The notes under the pieces were generated by a model. The model did not search any database, had not been told where the DNA came from, and worked only from the letters and a program-made list of their open reading frames with translations. The position numbers were made by a program, and so were the translations under genes. Below are positions 1 through 6,877 of a stretch of 39,041 nucleotides of DNA, piece by piece (position 1 is the first letter of the stretch; every line of letters starts with the position of its first letter). Source of the stretch: Prochlorococcus sp. AG-449-P16 (lineage in GTDB: Bacteria; Cyanobacteriota; Cyanobacteriia; PCC-6307; Cyanobiaceae); the NCBI GenBank assembly GCA_003212175.1, contig QCQN01000008.1:1-39041 (forward strand). Direction: 5' to 3'.

Positions 1-974
1 TACATAGCCTGAAGATTAAGAATATCTGATACAACTGATGCGGCAGTGGGGCCACTACCTGCACCGGGTCCATATAACATAATCTCCCCAAGAGGTTCAG
101 CTTGTATGAGTATGGCATTATTTACTCCATCTACAGATGCTAAAGGATGATTTTTTGGTATTAAAGATGGACCCACCCAAATGTTTAAACCAAGAGAATC
201 TTGACTATCAATTTTCTGTCTTTCAGAAAAAGCCAAGAGTTTAATTTCAAACCCAAGTTTATTTGCGTACTCTATATCCTTAAGATTTATTTTATTGATA
301 CCTTTAGTATTAATAAGATGTCTATTGATTATCCCACCATAGGCTAGTTCAGATAAAATTGAAATTTTATCTGCTGCGTCATCTCCCTCAACATCTGCAG
401 TAGGATCAAATTCAGCGTAGCCAAGTTTCTGAGCTAATTTCAATGTCTGCTTATAATCAGCTTTTTCATTTGTCATTTTTGAGAGAATGAAATTTGTTGT
501 GCCATTTATTATGCCAATCATTTTTTTTATTTCATTACTTTTTAGCGATCTTTTTAAAGGTTCAATTATTGGAATACCTCCACAAACGGCAGCTTCAGTC
601 AAAATATAAACACCTTTTTTTGAAGCAATTGAGTATATTTGAGCTCCATATCTAGCTATTACAGCTTTGTTGGCTGTTACAACAGATTTTCCTGCCTCTA
701 AAGATTTTATAATTATGTCTTTTGCTAAATCTATACCTCCCATTACTTCAACGATAATGTCAATAGAAGGGTCTTTAATTAAATAATCAGGATCATTTAC
801 TAACAAATTCTTATCTAATTGAATATCCCTTTTTTTATCAATATTTTTAACCGCAATTTTTACAATTTCTATATCGTTTAAAATCGGATGTAAGTCATTA
901 TTAGATTTTAAAATTTCATAAATTCCTTTACCCACAGTACCGAAGCCGATAATTCCGATTTTACATTTTCTCAT
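1..974 (-). CDS. hom: Homoserine dehydrogenase (3' end cut by window edge)
   Basis: This enzyme reduces aspartate semialdehyde to homoserine with NAD(P)H, the branch point to threonine and methionine. The start is ATG at 974, and 324 residues are visible before the window edge. The family is usually about 430 residues, so the C-terminal part (probably an ACT regulatory domain) lies outside. The N-terminus reads MRKCKIGIIGFGTVGKG, a Rossmann GxGxxG nucleotide site. The segments VTANKAVIARYG (about 100-112) and GIINGTTNFILSKM (about 155-168) are typical of the catalytic domain, followed by AEFDPTADVEGDDAADK. It is the last visible gene of a minus-strand cluster, 35 bases after the sufE-type gene. 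No aspartokinase domain precedes it, so it is the monofunctional type. Confidence 0.95.
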   Translation of the reverse strand, partial: MRKCKIGIIGFGTVGKGIYEILKSNNDLHPILNDIEIVKIAVKNIDKKRDIQLDKNLLVNDPDYLIKDPSIDIIVEVMGGIDLAKDIIIKSLEAGKSVVTANKAVIARYGAQIYSIASKKGVYILTEAAVCGGIPIIEPLKRSLKSNEIKKMIGIINGTTNFILSKMTNEKADYKQTLKLAQKLGYAEFDPTADVEGDDAADKISILSELAYGGIINRHLINTKGINKINLKDIEYANKLGFEIKLLAFSERQKIDSQDSLGLNIWVGPSLIPKNHPLASVDGVNNAILIQAEPLGEIMLYGPGAGSGPTAASVVSDILNLQAM

Positions 975-1009
975 TTTTTAGGCATAGCTTTAAATCCAAT
1001 TTTATAATA

Positions 1010-1435
1010 TTAACCTGATAAAAAATCATTTGCCTGAGACTTCATTTTTAAAAGAATGTTCAAAAACCCATTAGCTCTTGAAGGAGTTAAACTAGTTCTT
1101 AGTCCAGTTTCCTCAATAAATTGATTATTAACATTTACAACCTCTTTAGGTGTTAACTCATTTAATCCATTTATTAGAAATGCTAATAAACCTTTTGTTA
1201 TCAGAGCATCAGAGTATCCTTCCCAATAAAGTTTACCTTCTTCAATACTTGCTTTAACAAAAACCTCAGAAACGCACCCTTCCACTTTATTTTCAGGAAT
1301 TAAAATACTTCTATTTGGAACTTTCAATTTCTTACCTAGCCACAATATGAATTCATATTTTCGCTTTGGATCGTCTGAATTTTTAAGCTTCTCAACTAAA
1401 TTTAATAGATTGGCATAAGTGCTTCTGTTCTCCAT
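1010..1435 (-). CDS. sufE: SufE family cysteine desulfurase sulfur acceptor
   Basis: SufE takes persulfide sulfur from the cysteine desulfurase SufS and passes it to the SufBCD scaffold for Fe-S cluster assembly in the cytoplasm. The 141-residue length is normal for the family. The acceptor cysteine is C54, in the VEGCVSEVFV loop. The C-terminal half shows the usual YSDALITKGLLAFLINGLNELTP region and the TSLTPSRANGFLNIL segment that closes the SufE fold. It lies in a minus-strand run, 30 bases after the 5-formyltetrahydrofolate cyclo-ligase gene and 35 before hom, so co-transcription is likely. The rest of the suf operon is not in this window. Confidence 0.9.
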   Translation of the reverse strand: MENRSTYANLLNLVEKLKNSDDPKRKYEFILWLGKKLKVPNRSILIPENKVEGCVSEVFVKASIEEGKLYWEGYSDALITKGLLAFLINGLNELTPKEVVNVNNQFIEETGLRTSLTPSRANGFLNILLKMKSQANDFLSG

Positions 1436-1465
1436 TATTTTGCAACAAAAAAACCTCTTTATACT

Positions 1466-2026
1466 CTAAACTAATATATCTTTTTCCGTAATAAAACCAG
1501 ATAAGGGAATATCCCAATCCGCTTTAGTTAAATAATTCTTACTTACACAATTGGAAGTTAACAACCCAATACATGGAATAGATCTCCAATTTTTATCTTC
1601 TCTTAATTTATCGAAATATCCTCCTCCATACCCTAATCTTATGAGGTTCTTATCAATGGAAAGGCATGGGACAAAAATCATACTAATTTGTTTAAAGTCT
1701 AATTTGTTGGATGATAACGGAGCTAATATTCCCTGAGAATCCTTAGTTAATTTTTTTTCATCCCAAGAACAATATGAGAGTTTTTTATTTTGGAGACACC
1801 TAGGCAATGCTAAGGAGTATTGAGGACTTAAACTTCTTAAATCAACTTCATTTTTAAGAGGCCAATATATTCCGATATATTTTTCTTGTATATCTTTTTT
1901 GAAAACGGACTGAATGTATTTTTTTACATTAATTTCAACATTTTTCATATCAATGATTGAACTTGTTTCCCTCAAATTTTTGAAGAAAATCCTTTCTAAA
2001 GATTTTTTTTCTGAAATAGTTTTCAT
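1466..2026 (-). CDS. 5-formyltetrahydrofolate cyclo-ligase
   Basis: This enzyme converts 5-formyl-THF to 5,10-methenyl-THF with ATP and so recycles a dead-end folate in one-carbon metabolism. At 186 residues it has the usual length. The diagnostic motif is RLGYGGGYFDKL (about residues 130-141), the substrate and ATP loop. The central IYWPLKNEVDLRSL matches the family's conserved segment where substrate binds. ATG at 2026 is preceded by the end of ruvC, with only 6 bases between the genes. The N-terminal 40 residues are lysine-rich and poorly conserved, as is common here. FolD, also in this window, acts on the product. Confidence 0.9.
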   Translation of the reverse strand: MKTISEKKSLERIFFKNLRETSSIIDMKNVEINVKKYIQSVFKKDIQEKYIGIYWPLKNEVDLRSLSPQYSLALPRCLQNKKLSYCSWDEKKLTKDSQGILAPLSSNKLDFKQISMIFVPCLSIDKNLIRLGYGGGYFDKLREDKNWRSIPCIGLLTSNCVSKNYLTKADWDIPLSGFITEKDILV

Positions 2027-2032
2027 AAATAT

Positions 2033-2506
2033 TTAATTTATTCCTTCTTCATTCAATTTTGTTAAAGCAATAGCAAGTGCATCTGCAGAATCATCAGGCC
2101 TTGGTGCATAATTCAAATTTAAAGAAAACATAACTGCTTCAAGAATTTCCTTTTTTGAGGCTTTTCCATTTCCTGCAATAGTAAGCTTTACCTGTGCAGG
2201 AGAATATTCACTAATTTGTATCTCCTTTGAGGCTAGTACCATCATAATTACACCCCTCGCCTGAACGACACTAATAGTTGTACTAGATCTATAAAAGAAA
2301 AACTTCTCAACTGCAGCAATATTGGGATTCCAATGATCTATTAAAGTATTAAGATCATTGTAAATTTCAAAAAGTCTATCTTCTTCTTTTTTATTTTTAC
2401 TAGTTTCAATTACCCCACAATCTAGAAAATATTTTTTGTCTTTTATTACTTCAATAACTCCATATCCAACTCTTCCTAATCCAGGATCAATTCCTATAAT
2501 CCTCAC
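2033..2506 (-). CDS. ruvC: RuvC Holliday junction resolvase
   Basis: RuvC cuts Holliday junctions symmetrically during recombination repair, working with RuvAB. The protein has 157 residues, normal for RuvC. The acidic catalytic set is visible: D7 in [14 protein letters not shown]67 in AAVEKFFF, and the aspartates of [13 protein letters not shown] near residues 139-142. The start is GTG at 2506. The conserved IGIDPG strand begins at residue 4, so no later start is possible. The gene follows chlI with 4 bases between stop and start, which suggests translational coupling of a DNA repair gene to a chlorophyll synthesis gene. Confidence 0.95.
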   Translation of the reverse strand: MRIIGIDPGLGRVGYGVIEVIKDKKYFLDCGVIETSKNKKEEDRLFEIYNDLNTLIDHWNPNIAAVEKFFFYRSSTTISVVQARGVIMMVLASKEIQISEYSPAQVKLTIAGNGKASKKEILEAVMFSLNLNYAPRPDDSADALAIALTKLNEEGIN

Positions 2507-2510
2507 TTTG

Positions 2511-3599
2511 TTAATCTAGTGCAGACAACTGAAATTTTGAAAGGTTTTCTTTTTCATCTAAACCAAACACTTTACAAAATGCCTGAATTACTTTTTCTCC
2601 AGAATCAACTTGTTCTAGAGGATCTTTTCTAAGTCTATGCCTTAAAGAGCATGAAATTACTCTTGCTATATCATCCTCCTCTACTTCCATTCTCCCTTCA
2701 AATGCCGCAATTGCTCTTGCAGATCTATTGGTTACGATATCACCTCTAAGACCATCAACATCAAGTTCGCCGCAAATAGCAGAAATATTAAGTCTGAGAT
2801 CATCATCCATTTGTACTGAATTTAGAATTTCCTGAGCTTTAATAACTTTTTGTTGAAGTTCATCTTGTTGTTTTTCGACATTTGTTGAAAATTCTTCTGG
2901 ATCATTATCAAAAGAAGTTCTCTGATCAACAACCTGAACTCTTAAATCAGCATCCCTCACAGTTTTGACTTCAACACTCATGCCAAATCTATCTAATAGC
3001 TGAGGTCTTAATTCCCCCTCTTCTGGATTCCCAGAGCCTATAAGTACAAATCTAGCGGGATGTCTCACAGAAACGCCTTCTCTTTCAACTGTGTTCCATC
3101 CAGAGGCAGCAGAATCCAAAAGAACATCGACTAAATGATCATCAAGTAAATTTACCTCATCAACATATAATAATCCTCTATTAGCCTTTGCTAATAAACC
3201 TGGCTCAAAAGCCTTAACTCCCTCGCTCAAAGCCTTTTCTATATCAATAGTTCCGCATAATCTGTCTTCAGTGGCGCCTAATGGTAAATCAACCATTGGT
3301 ACTTGTTTTTTATCTTTCTCCAAAGTTTCTCCTTGTTCAATTTTTTCTAAAACTTCTTTACTTTGTAGATCTGGATCTTCAAGAGAACTATTATAAGGAT
3401 CGTCTTTAACCACCTCTATTGCAGGCAACAAGTCTGCTAATGCTCTTATTGTTGTTGACTTGCCAGTTCCCCTATCACCCATAATCATAACTCCACCAAT
3501 TCGCGGATCTATCACATTCAATAAAAGAGCTAATTTCATTTCTTCTTGACCAATTACTGCAGTAAAAGGAAATACTCTTCTTTTTTTTGTTGAATTCAC
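2511..3599 (-). CDS. chlI: Magnesium chelatase ATPase subunit ChlI
   Basis: ChlI is the AAA+ ATPase of magnesium chelatase. With ChlD and ChlH it inserts Mg into protoporphyrin IX, the first committed step of chlorophyll synthesis. The protein has 362 residues. Walker A is GDRGTGKST at 41-49. Walker B lies in [23 protein letters not shown] (about 141-163). The sensor and arginine-finger region is [19 protein letters not shown]. The C-terminal helical lid includes [20 protein letters not shown]. It heads the minus-strand run chlI-ruvC-cyclo-ligase-sufE-hom. The 223-base gap upstream, back to the methyltransferase gene, is AT-rich and presumably holds its promoter. Confidence 0.97.
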   Translation of the reverse strand: MNSTKKRRVFPFTAVIGQEEMKLALLLNVIDPRIGGVMIMGDRGTGKSTTIRALADLLPAIEVVKDDPYNSSLEDPDLQSKEVLEKIEQGETLEKDKKQVPMVDLPLGATEDRLCGTIDIEKALSEGVKAFEPGLLAKANRGLLYVDEVNLLDDHLVDVLLDSAASGWNTVEREGVSVRHPARFVLIGSGNPEEGELRPQLLDRFGMSVEVKTVRDADLRVQVVDQRTSFDNDPEEFSTNVEKQQDELQQKVIKAQEILNSVQMDDDLRLNISAICGELDVDGLRGDIVTNRSARAIAAFEGRMEVEEDDIARVISCSLRHRLRKDPLEQVDSGEKVIQAFCKVFGLDEKENLSKFQLSALD

Positions 3600-3822
3600 A
3601 ATTTTAGTTTTACTTTATATTCTAAGTATCCAGTAGATGTTACTTCAGAAAATGTTATTAGTAAATATTTCTAGCAAATAGGATATTTTGTTAATAAAAA
3701 AATTTCTATGAATAATTTATTACCCTTATTAAATTAACTTTTAACAAACTAGTTTGAAGTATTTTTAACCAAAAATGAACCCAGTAAAAATAAATAAAAG
3801 TAATCTTATGTTCCTAAAATTA
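3600..3822. other. Noncoding gap upstream of chlI
   Basis: About 220 AT-rich bases lie between the chlI start and the end of the TrmH-type gene, both read leftward. Only very short reading frames occur, and I see no tRNA or strong hairpin. The gap most likely carries the chlI operon promoter and the 3' end of the upstream transcript. Confidence 0.5.
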
Positions 3823-4566
3823 TTATTTTCCTTTTGAATTATTTATAAACCAATTAATTTGGTGGACAATTCCTCTAAGAACATTTATCTCATGGCTAGA
3901 GGTATTTGCTTTTAATATGTATTTTTTAAATTTAGCTATCTTTGCATAAGAAGTATGTTTCAAAAGGTAACCGATCCTTATAAGCATTTCTTCAAGTTCC
4001 ATAAAAGATTCATTAATTTCTTTTGAGGATGCTAGGTCAAAAACTTTTAAATTCTTCTCAGAATTTTTAGTCTTTGAATTGTTTAATTCATACAAAATTA
4101 TTGAAACTGCATGAGATAGATTCAATGAACGATAATTTTTAGAGGTATTAATACGAATTATTTTCTTACAAAGCAGCCTTTCACTATTACTTAATCCTCT
4201 ATCCTCTCTTCCAAATAAAATAGCTAAATTATTAATTTGACTAAAAGAAGAGATCCAAGTAGATATAGCCTCAGGAGATTCAGATGATGAATTATCACTT
4301 AAATCATTTCTTCCGCAGGTCGCGAGAACTAAATCGCAATCAAAAATTGCTTCAACTATTGTATTAAATATTTTGCAATTATCTAAATATTTTTGACCTT
4401 TTAAAGCCATTTTTTTAGAATCAGTAGAATTAATATCGCATCTAGGAGAAACAATTCTTAATTCCCCAACGTCAAAATTAGCGCATAACCTTGCAATACT
4501 TCCAACATTTAAAGGACCCTGTGGTTCAACCAGAATCAATATCAAGTTGTTAAAGCGTTTTGGCAA
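3823..4566 (-). CDS. TrmH/SpoU family RNA 2'-O-methyltransferase, TrmJ-like
   Basis: This is a knotted (SPOUT) methyltransferase that puts a 2'-O-methyl group on tRNA or rRNA using S-adenosylmethionine. The N-terminal LILVEPQGPLNVGSIARLCANF is the first SpoU motif, in the form seen in TrmJ (tRNA Cm32/Um32). The second and third motifs are LAILFGREDRGLSN and INTSKNYRSLNLSHAVSIILYE. A C-terminal helical extension brings it to 247 residues, as in TrmJ. The start is TTG at 4566: an in-frame TAA lies 4-6 bases upstream and motif 1 begins by residue 8, so no other start fits. The cytM frame, read through its frameshift, ends at 4570, so the two genes are nearly contiguous and probably coupled. The exact target nucleotide cannot be told from the sequence. 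Confidence 0.85.
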   Translation of the reverse strand: MPKRFNNLILILVEPQGPLNVGSIARLCANFDVGELRIVSPRCDINSTDSKKMALKGQKYLDNCKIFNTIVEAIFDCDLVLATCGRNDLSDNSSSESPEAISTWISSFSQINNLAILFGREDRGLSNSERLLCKKIIRINTSKNYRSLNLSHAVSIILYELNNSKTKNSEKNLKVFDLASSKEINESFMELEEMLIRIGYLLKHTSYAKIAKFKKYILKANTSSHEINVLRGIVHQINWFINNSKGK

Positions 4567-4569
4567 AAT

Positions 4570-4957
4570 TTATTTCAGGCTATGTAAATAAGTCAATAAA
4601 TTAGACATTTTTTGAGGATCAATTTCAAAGCTAGGCATGGGGGGGGGTTTTCCCCTCAATTACTTGTTTTATAATTTCTTTATCGTTCAAACGTTCCGTT
4701 ATGGAATGCAAATCCGGTCCCACCAATCCTCTTGCAGTGATCCCATGGCATCCAACACAATTCATTTTAAAAAGTAAATCCCCTTCATTAACTGATCCTC
4801 TTAGTTCGAGAGTTTTAAGAATATAAACATTATTCTCTCTATGACCTAAATAAAAAAATATAAAAAATAACAGGAGTATTAAAAAACCTACAAAAGTTTT
4901 TCTCAGAAGAGTTAAAAATGAATTCTTTTCTGCTGCAGATGATGAAGATGTTGACAC
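4570..4957 (-). CDS. cytM: Cytochrome cM, interrupted by a +1 frameshift in a C9 run
   Basis: CytM is a small membrane-anchored c-type cytochrome of cyanobacteria, implicated in balancing photosynthetic and respiratory electron flow. The start is GTG at 4957. A transmembrane helix spans about residues 21-37 and the heme site CVGCH lies at 67-71. As sequenced, translation runs through EGKTPP, enters a wrong frame and stops at 4631-4633 after 108 residues. The break is at nine consecutive C on the coding strand (4639-4647). With eight C the frame continues as [22 protein letters not shown] and stops at 4570, giving 128 residues and the usual PPMP segment. M107 there would be the axial heme ligand, which the truncated product lacks. 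It diverges from petG over a shared promoter region and precedes the TrmJ-like gene by 3 bases. Confidence 0.85.
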
Positions 4958-5006
4958 AAAAAATTGCTGCTGTGTAACAATTGTGAATTATAATACAAAA
5001 AATTGC
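4956..5006. repeat. 12-base direct repeat flanking the petG/cytM promoter
   Basis: ACAAAAAATTGC occurs exactly at 4956-4967 and again at 4995-5006, 39 bases apart. The first copy overlaps the cytM start codon and the second lies between the predicted petG -10 box and its ATG. It could be a regulator site or an RNA element near both starts, but chance is possible in AT-rich DNA. Confidence 0.5.
4987..4994. promoter_or_regulatory. Palindromic -10 box shared by petG and cytM
   Basis: ATTATAAT at 4987-4994 is its own reverse complement and so presents a perfect TATAAT to both strands. On the plus strand TATAAT is 4989-4994, with the petG start at 5013. On the minus strand it is 4992-4987, with the cytM GTG at 4957. 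Both imply short leaders, of roughly 10-25 bases. No clear -35 is paired with it: the TTGACA at 4951-4956 is too far away for petG. This is a prediction from sequence only. Confidence 0.5.
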
Positions 5007-5012
5007 CAGAAA

Positions 5013-5132
5013 ATGATTGAACCTCTTTTATGTGGAATAGTTTTGGGATTAATCCCAATAACACTTCTTGGATTATTTGTTAGTGCCTGGAATCAATACA
5101 GAAGAGGTTCGGGTATGTTGGATTTGGATTAA
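5013..5132 (+). CDS. petG: Cytochrome b6f complex subunit PetG
   Basis: PetG is a tiny single-helix subunit needed for assembly and stability of the cytochrome b6f complex in the thylakoid membrane. The 39-residue product begins [18 protein letters not shown] and continues through one transmembrane helix (about 5-24). It then reaches the basic YRRG segment and an acidic tail ending LDLD. Length and sequence match the PetG family from end to end. It is flanked on the left by cytM, which is divergent. Its last 60 bases overlap the 3' end of rsmD on the opposite strand. A TATAAT box ends 18 bases before the ATG. No Shine-Dalgarno site is evident. Confidence 0.95.
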   Translation: MIEPLLCGIVLGLIPITLLGLFVSAWNQYRRGSGMLDLD

Positions 5133-5708
5133 AAAAGTCAATCTAGATTGACCATAAGTCCTAACGTCATGAATTTCCCATAAATCATTGTTTTTAAATT
5201 CCAAATCTAGAGAGTGCTCGCATATCACAATACTTTCCTTTCTCATAAAATCACAATTAAATATCTGCTTTAAAACTAATTCATAGTACCCAGCTCTATA
5301 TGGAGGATCCATATAAATAAAGTCAAATTTTATTTTATCAAAGTTATTAAAATTAGATAAATTTTTTCTCTCTTTATTAGACTTAACCCAACTTAAAACA
5401 TCTTTGCAAATTACTTGAAAATCATTTTTTCTACTTCCAGAATTTTGCAATGAGAGCAGATTTCTAAAACATATTTTTGAATTTTCTTTGTTTTTCTCAA
5501 CTGCAACTATTTTTTTTGCACCATGATTGTATGCCTCGCATGATATAGCACCTGTTCCACTAAATAGGTCTAGCCAATTTGAATTTTCTACTTTATTACC
5601 CAAAATATTAAAAATTGCTTCCCTAACCATCATTGTGGTTGGCCTAGTATGGATATTATTAGGACTCTCGATTTTCTGTCCCCCTATTAATCTCAAATTA
5701 GTTTTCAT
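5073..5708 (-). CDS. rsmD: RsmD family 16S rRNA (guanine-N2) methyltransferase
   Basis: RsmD methylates G966 of 16S rRNA in the small subunit, using S-adenosylmethionine. The N-terminal [12 protein letters not shown] and [15 protein letters not shown] match the family. The SAM site is [20 protein letters not shown] (about 44-63). The catalytic N/DPPY motif is [12 protein letters not shown] (about 131-142). The usual family end, YGQSRLTFL, is followed here by about 20 extra residues read antisense through the petG coding region, with the stop at 5073. It follows hisH by 12 bases in a trxA-hisH-rsmD run. The tail is probably unconstrained. Confidence 0.9.
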   Translation of the reverse strand: MKTNLRLIGGQKIESPNNIHTRPTTMMVREAIFNILGNKVENSNWLDLFSGTGAISCEAYNHGAKKIVAVEKNKENSKICFRNLLSLQNSGSRKNDFQVICKDVLSWVKSNKERKNLSNFNNFDKIKFDFIYMDPPYRAGYYELVLKQIFNCDFMRKESIVICEHSLDLEFKNNDLWEIHDVRTYGQSRLTFLIQIQHTRTSSVLIPGTNK

Positions 5709-5720
5709 ATTTCACCATTA

Positions 5721-6338
5721 CTAGTGAATACTTTTGATCCATCTACTTAAAAGATTTTCTCCAGTTTTACCAGATTTTTCAGGATGAAATTGGCACGCTA
5801 ACAAATTATCTTTTTCTATTACTGCAGTTAACTTTTCAGAACCATAATTAACATTGGCAGTTACTAAATTCATATCGCGGGGCACTGCATGATAAGAATG
5901 AACAAAATAAACCCAATTGTTAAATTCTTTATAGTTTAATAAACTGTTTTTTCTTGTTGGAAGAAGTTGACACCATCCTATGTGAGGAATTCTTTGATTA
6001 TTAATTGTTGGGATTTTTTTAATTTGCCCCTCCAATATTCCAAGTCCTTTCAAAGAACCTTCATCGCTTGATTCAAAAAGTAGTTGTAATCCAAGACAAA
6101 TTCCTAAGAAAGATTTACCGCTGTTAATCCATTTTTTTATATCTATTATTAATTCTGTTTTTTTAAGATTATTCATTGCAGGATCAAATGCGCCAACCCC
6201 TGGAAGTAATAATGCTTTGCAGTTTGATATTTGGCTTTTATTTCTTATTAAAATTACTTCTTGTTCAAGATTCTCTAGCGCTTTTATAACCGAATGAATA
6301 TTGCCCATCCCATAATCAATAAGTCCAATCTTAGACAA
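5721..6338 (-). CDS. hisH: Imidazole glycerol phosphate synthase glutaminase HisH
   Basis: HisH releases ammonia from glutamine and passes it to HisF, which makes imidazole glycerol phosphate in histidine synthesis. The class I glutaminase nucleophile is C81, in FLGICLGLQLLFE. The histidine and glutamate of the triad lie in CQFHPEKSG near the C-terminus. I place the start at TTG 6338, giving 205 residues and MSKIGLIDYGMGN, the standard family N-terminus. The frame is open upstream to an ATG at 6401, but that would add 21 unrelated residues inside trxA. The chosen TTG lies 7 bases after the trxA stop, with AGGA close before it. Confidence 0.9.
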   Translation of the reverse strand: MSKIGLIDYGMGNIHSVIKALENLEQEVILIRNKSQISNCKALLLPGVGAFDPAMNNLKKTELIIDIKKWINSGKSFLGICLGLQLLFESSDEGSLKGLGILEGQIKKIPTINNQRIPHIGWCQLLPTRKNSLLNYKEFNNWVYFVHSYHAVPRDMNLVTANVNYGSEKLTAVIEKDNLLACQFHPEKSGKTGENLLSRWIKSIH

Positions 6339-6345
6339 TTTCCTA

Positions 6346-6669
6346 CTACAAATGTTTAGATAAAGTACTTGAAAGGGTTGCTTTGGGAACAGCACCAACA
6401 ACAGTATCGACTTTTTGTCCCCCTTTAAAAATCATTAAGGTAGGAATACTTCGAATTCCATATTGGCTAGCTACATTAGGATTTTCATCAGTATTTAACT
6501 TAAATACTTTAATCTTGCCTTCAAAATCTTTTGAAATTTCCTCTACAACAGGTGCGACCATTCTGCATGGACCACACCAAGGAGCCCAAAAATCAACTAG
6601 GACTGGCAGGTCACTTTGCAAAACTTCTTTGTCAAATGAAGAATCAGTTACGGCTGGAGCTGATGACAT
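6346..6669 (-). CDS. trxA: Thioredoxin
   Basis: This is a classical small thioredoxin of 107 residues that reduces disulfides in the cytoplasm and links photosynthetic reducing power to enzyme control. The active site is WCGPC at 31-35 (C32 and C35), after the VLVDFWAPW strand. The cis-proline segment is [14 protein letters not shown] (about 71-84). ATG at 6669 has AAAGGA 11 bases upstream, one of the clearer ribosome sites here. A possible TTGTTA/TGTAAT promoter with 16-base spacing lies further up. The gene sits downstream of Yfr1, a position conserved in marine cyanobacteria, and starts the trxA-hisH-rsmD run. Confidence 0.96.
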   Translation of the reverse strand: MSSAPAVTDSSFDKEVLQSDLPVLVDFWAPWCGPCRMVAPVVEEISKDFEGKIKVFKLNTDENPNVASQYGIRSIPTLMIFKGGQKVDTVVGAVPKATLSSTLSKHL

Positions 6670-6761
6670 AATTTAGATAATCCTTTAAGAAAATTTAGCA
6701 AGGTATTCTTTTAAGTGATGATTTCATTACAGATAAAAACATATAAGTAACAAAACAACTT

Positions 6762-6783
6762 AAAAAAGCCCGATAAATCGGGC
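6762..6783 (-). terminator. Rho-independent terminator ending Yfr1
   Basis: A GC-rich stem GCCCGAT/ATCGGGC with a 2-base core loop (probably opening to 4) is directly followed by six T on the minus strand. It ends Yfr1 and would also stop guaB read-through before trxA. Confidence 0.9.
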
Positions 6784-6816
6784 GATTTTGTGTGTGAGGA
6801 GTATGGGGTTTCCCCC
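6762..6816 (-). ncRNA. yfr1: Yfr1 small regulatory RNA
   Basis: On the minus strand a 5' hairpin (GGGG-AAAC-CCCC type, 6803-6818) is followed by a single-stranded stretch. That stretch carries ACTCCTCACAC at 6802-6792. A GCCCGAT/ATCGGGC terminator hairpin at 6783-6768 then ends in six T. Two stem-loops around an unpaired CUCCUCACAC core are the hallmark of cyanobacterial Yfr1, and the place between guaB and trxA is its known location. The predicted transcript is about 55 bases. AT-rich TATTAT-like -10 sequence lies just upstream. Yfr1 is reported to pair with outer-membrane protein mRNAs, and its targets are not in this window. Confidence 0.93.
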
Positions 6817-6877
6817 ATTATTTAATAATAGCTCCTAAAGAGAATTTTGTTTAATTTTTGAAGACAAGAATTTATTA

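Noticed and set aside
6339-6401. Upstream ATG start for hisH
   Set aside because: It would place 21 unrelated residues inside trxA; the family N-terminus begins at TTG 6338.
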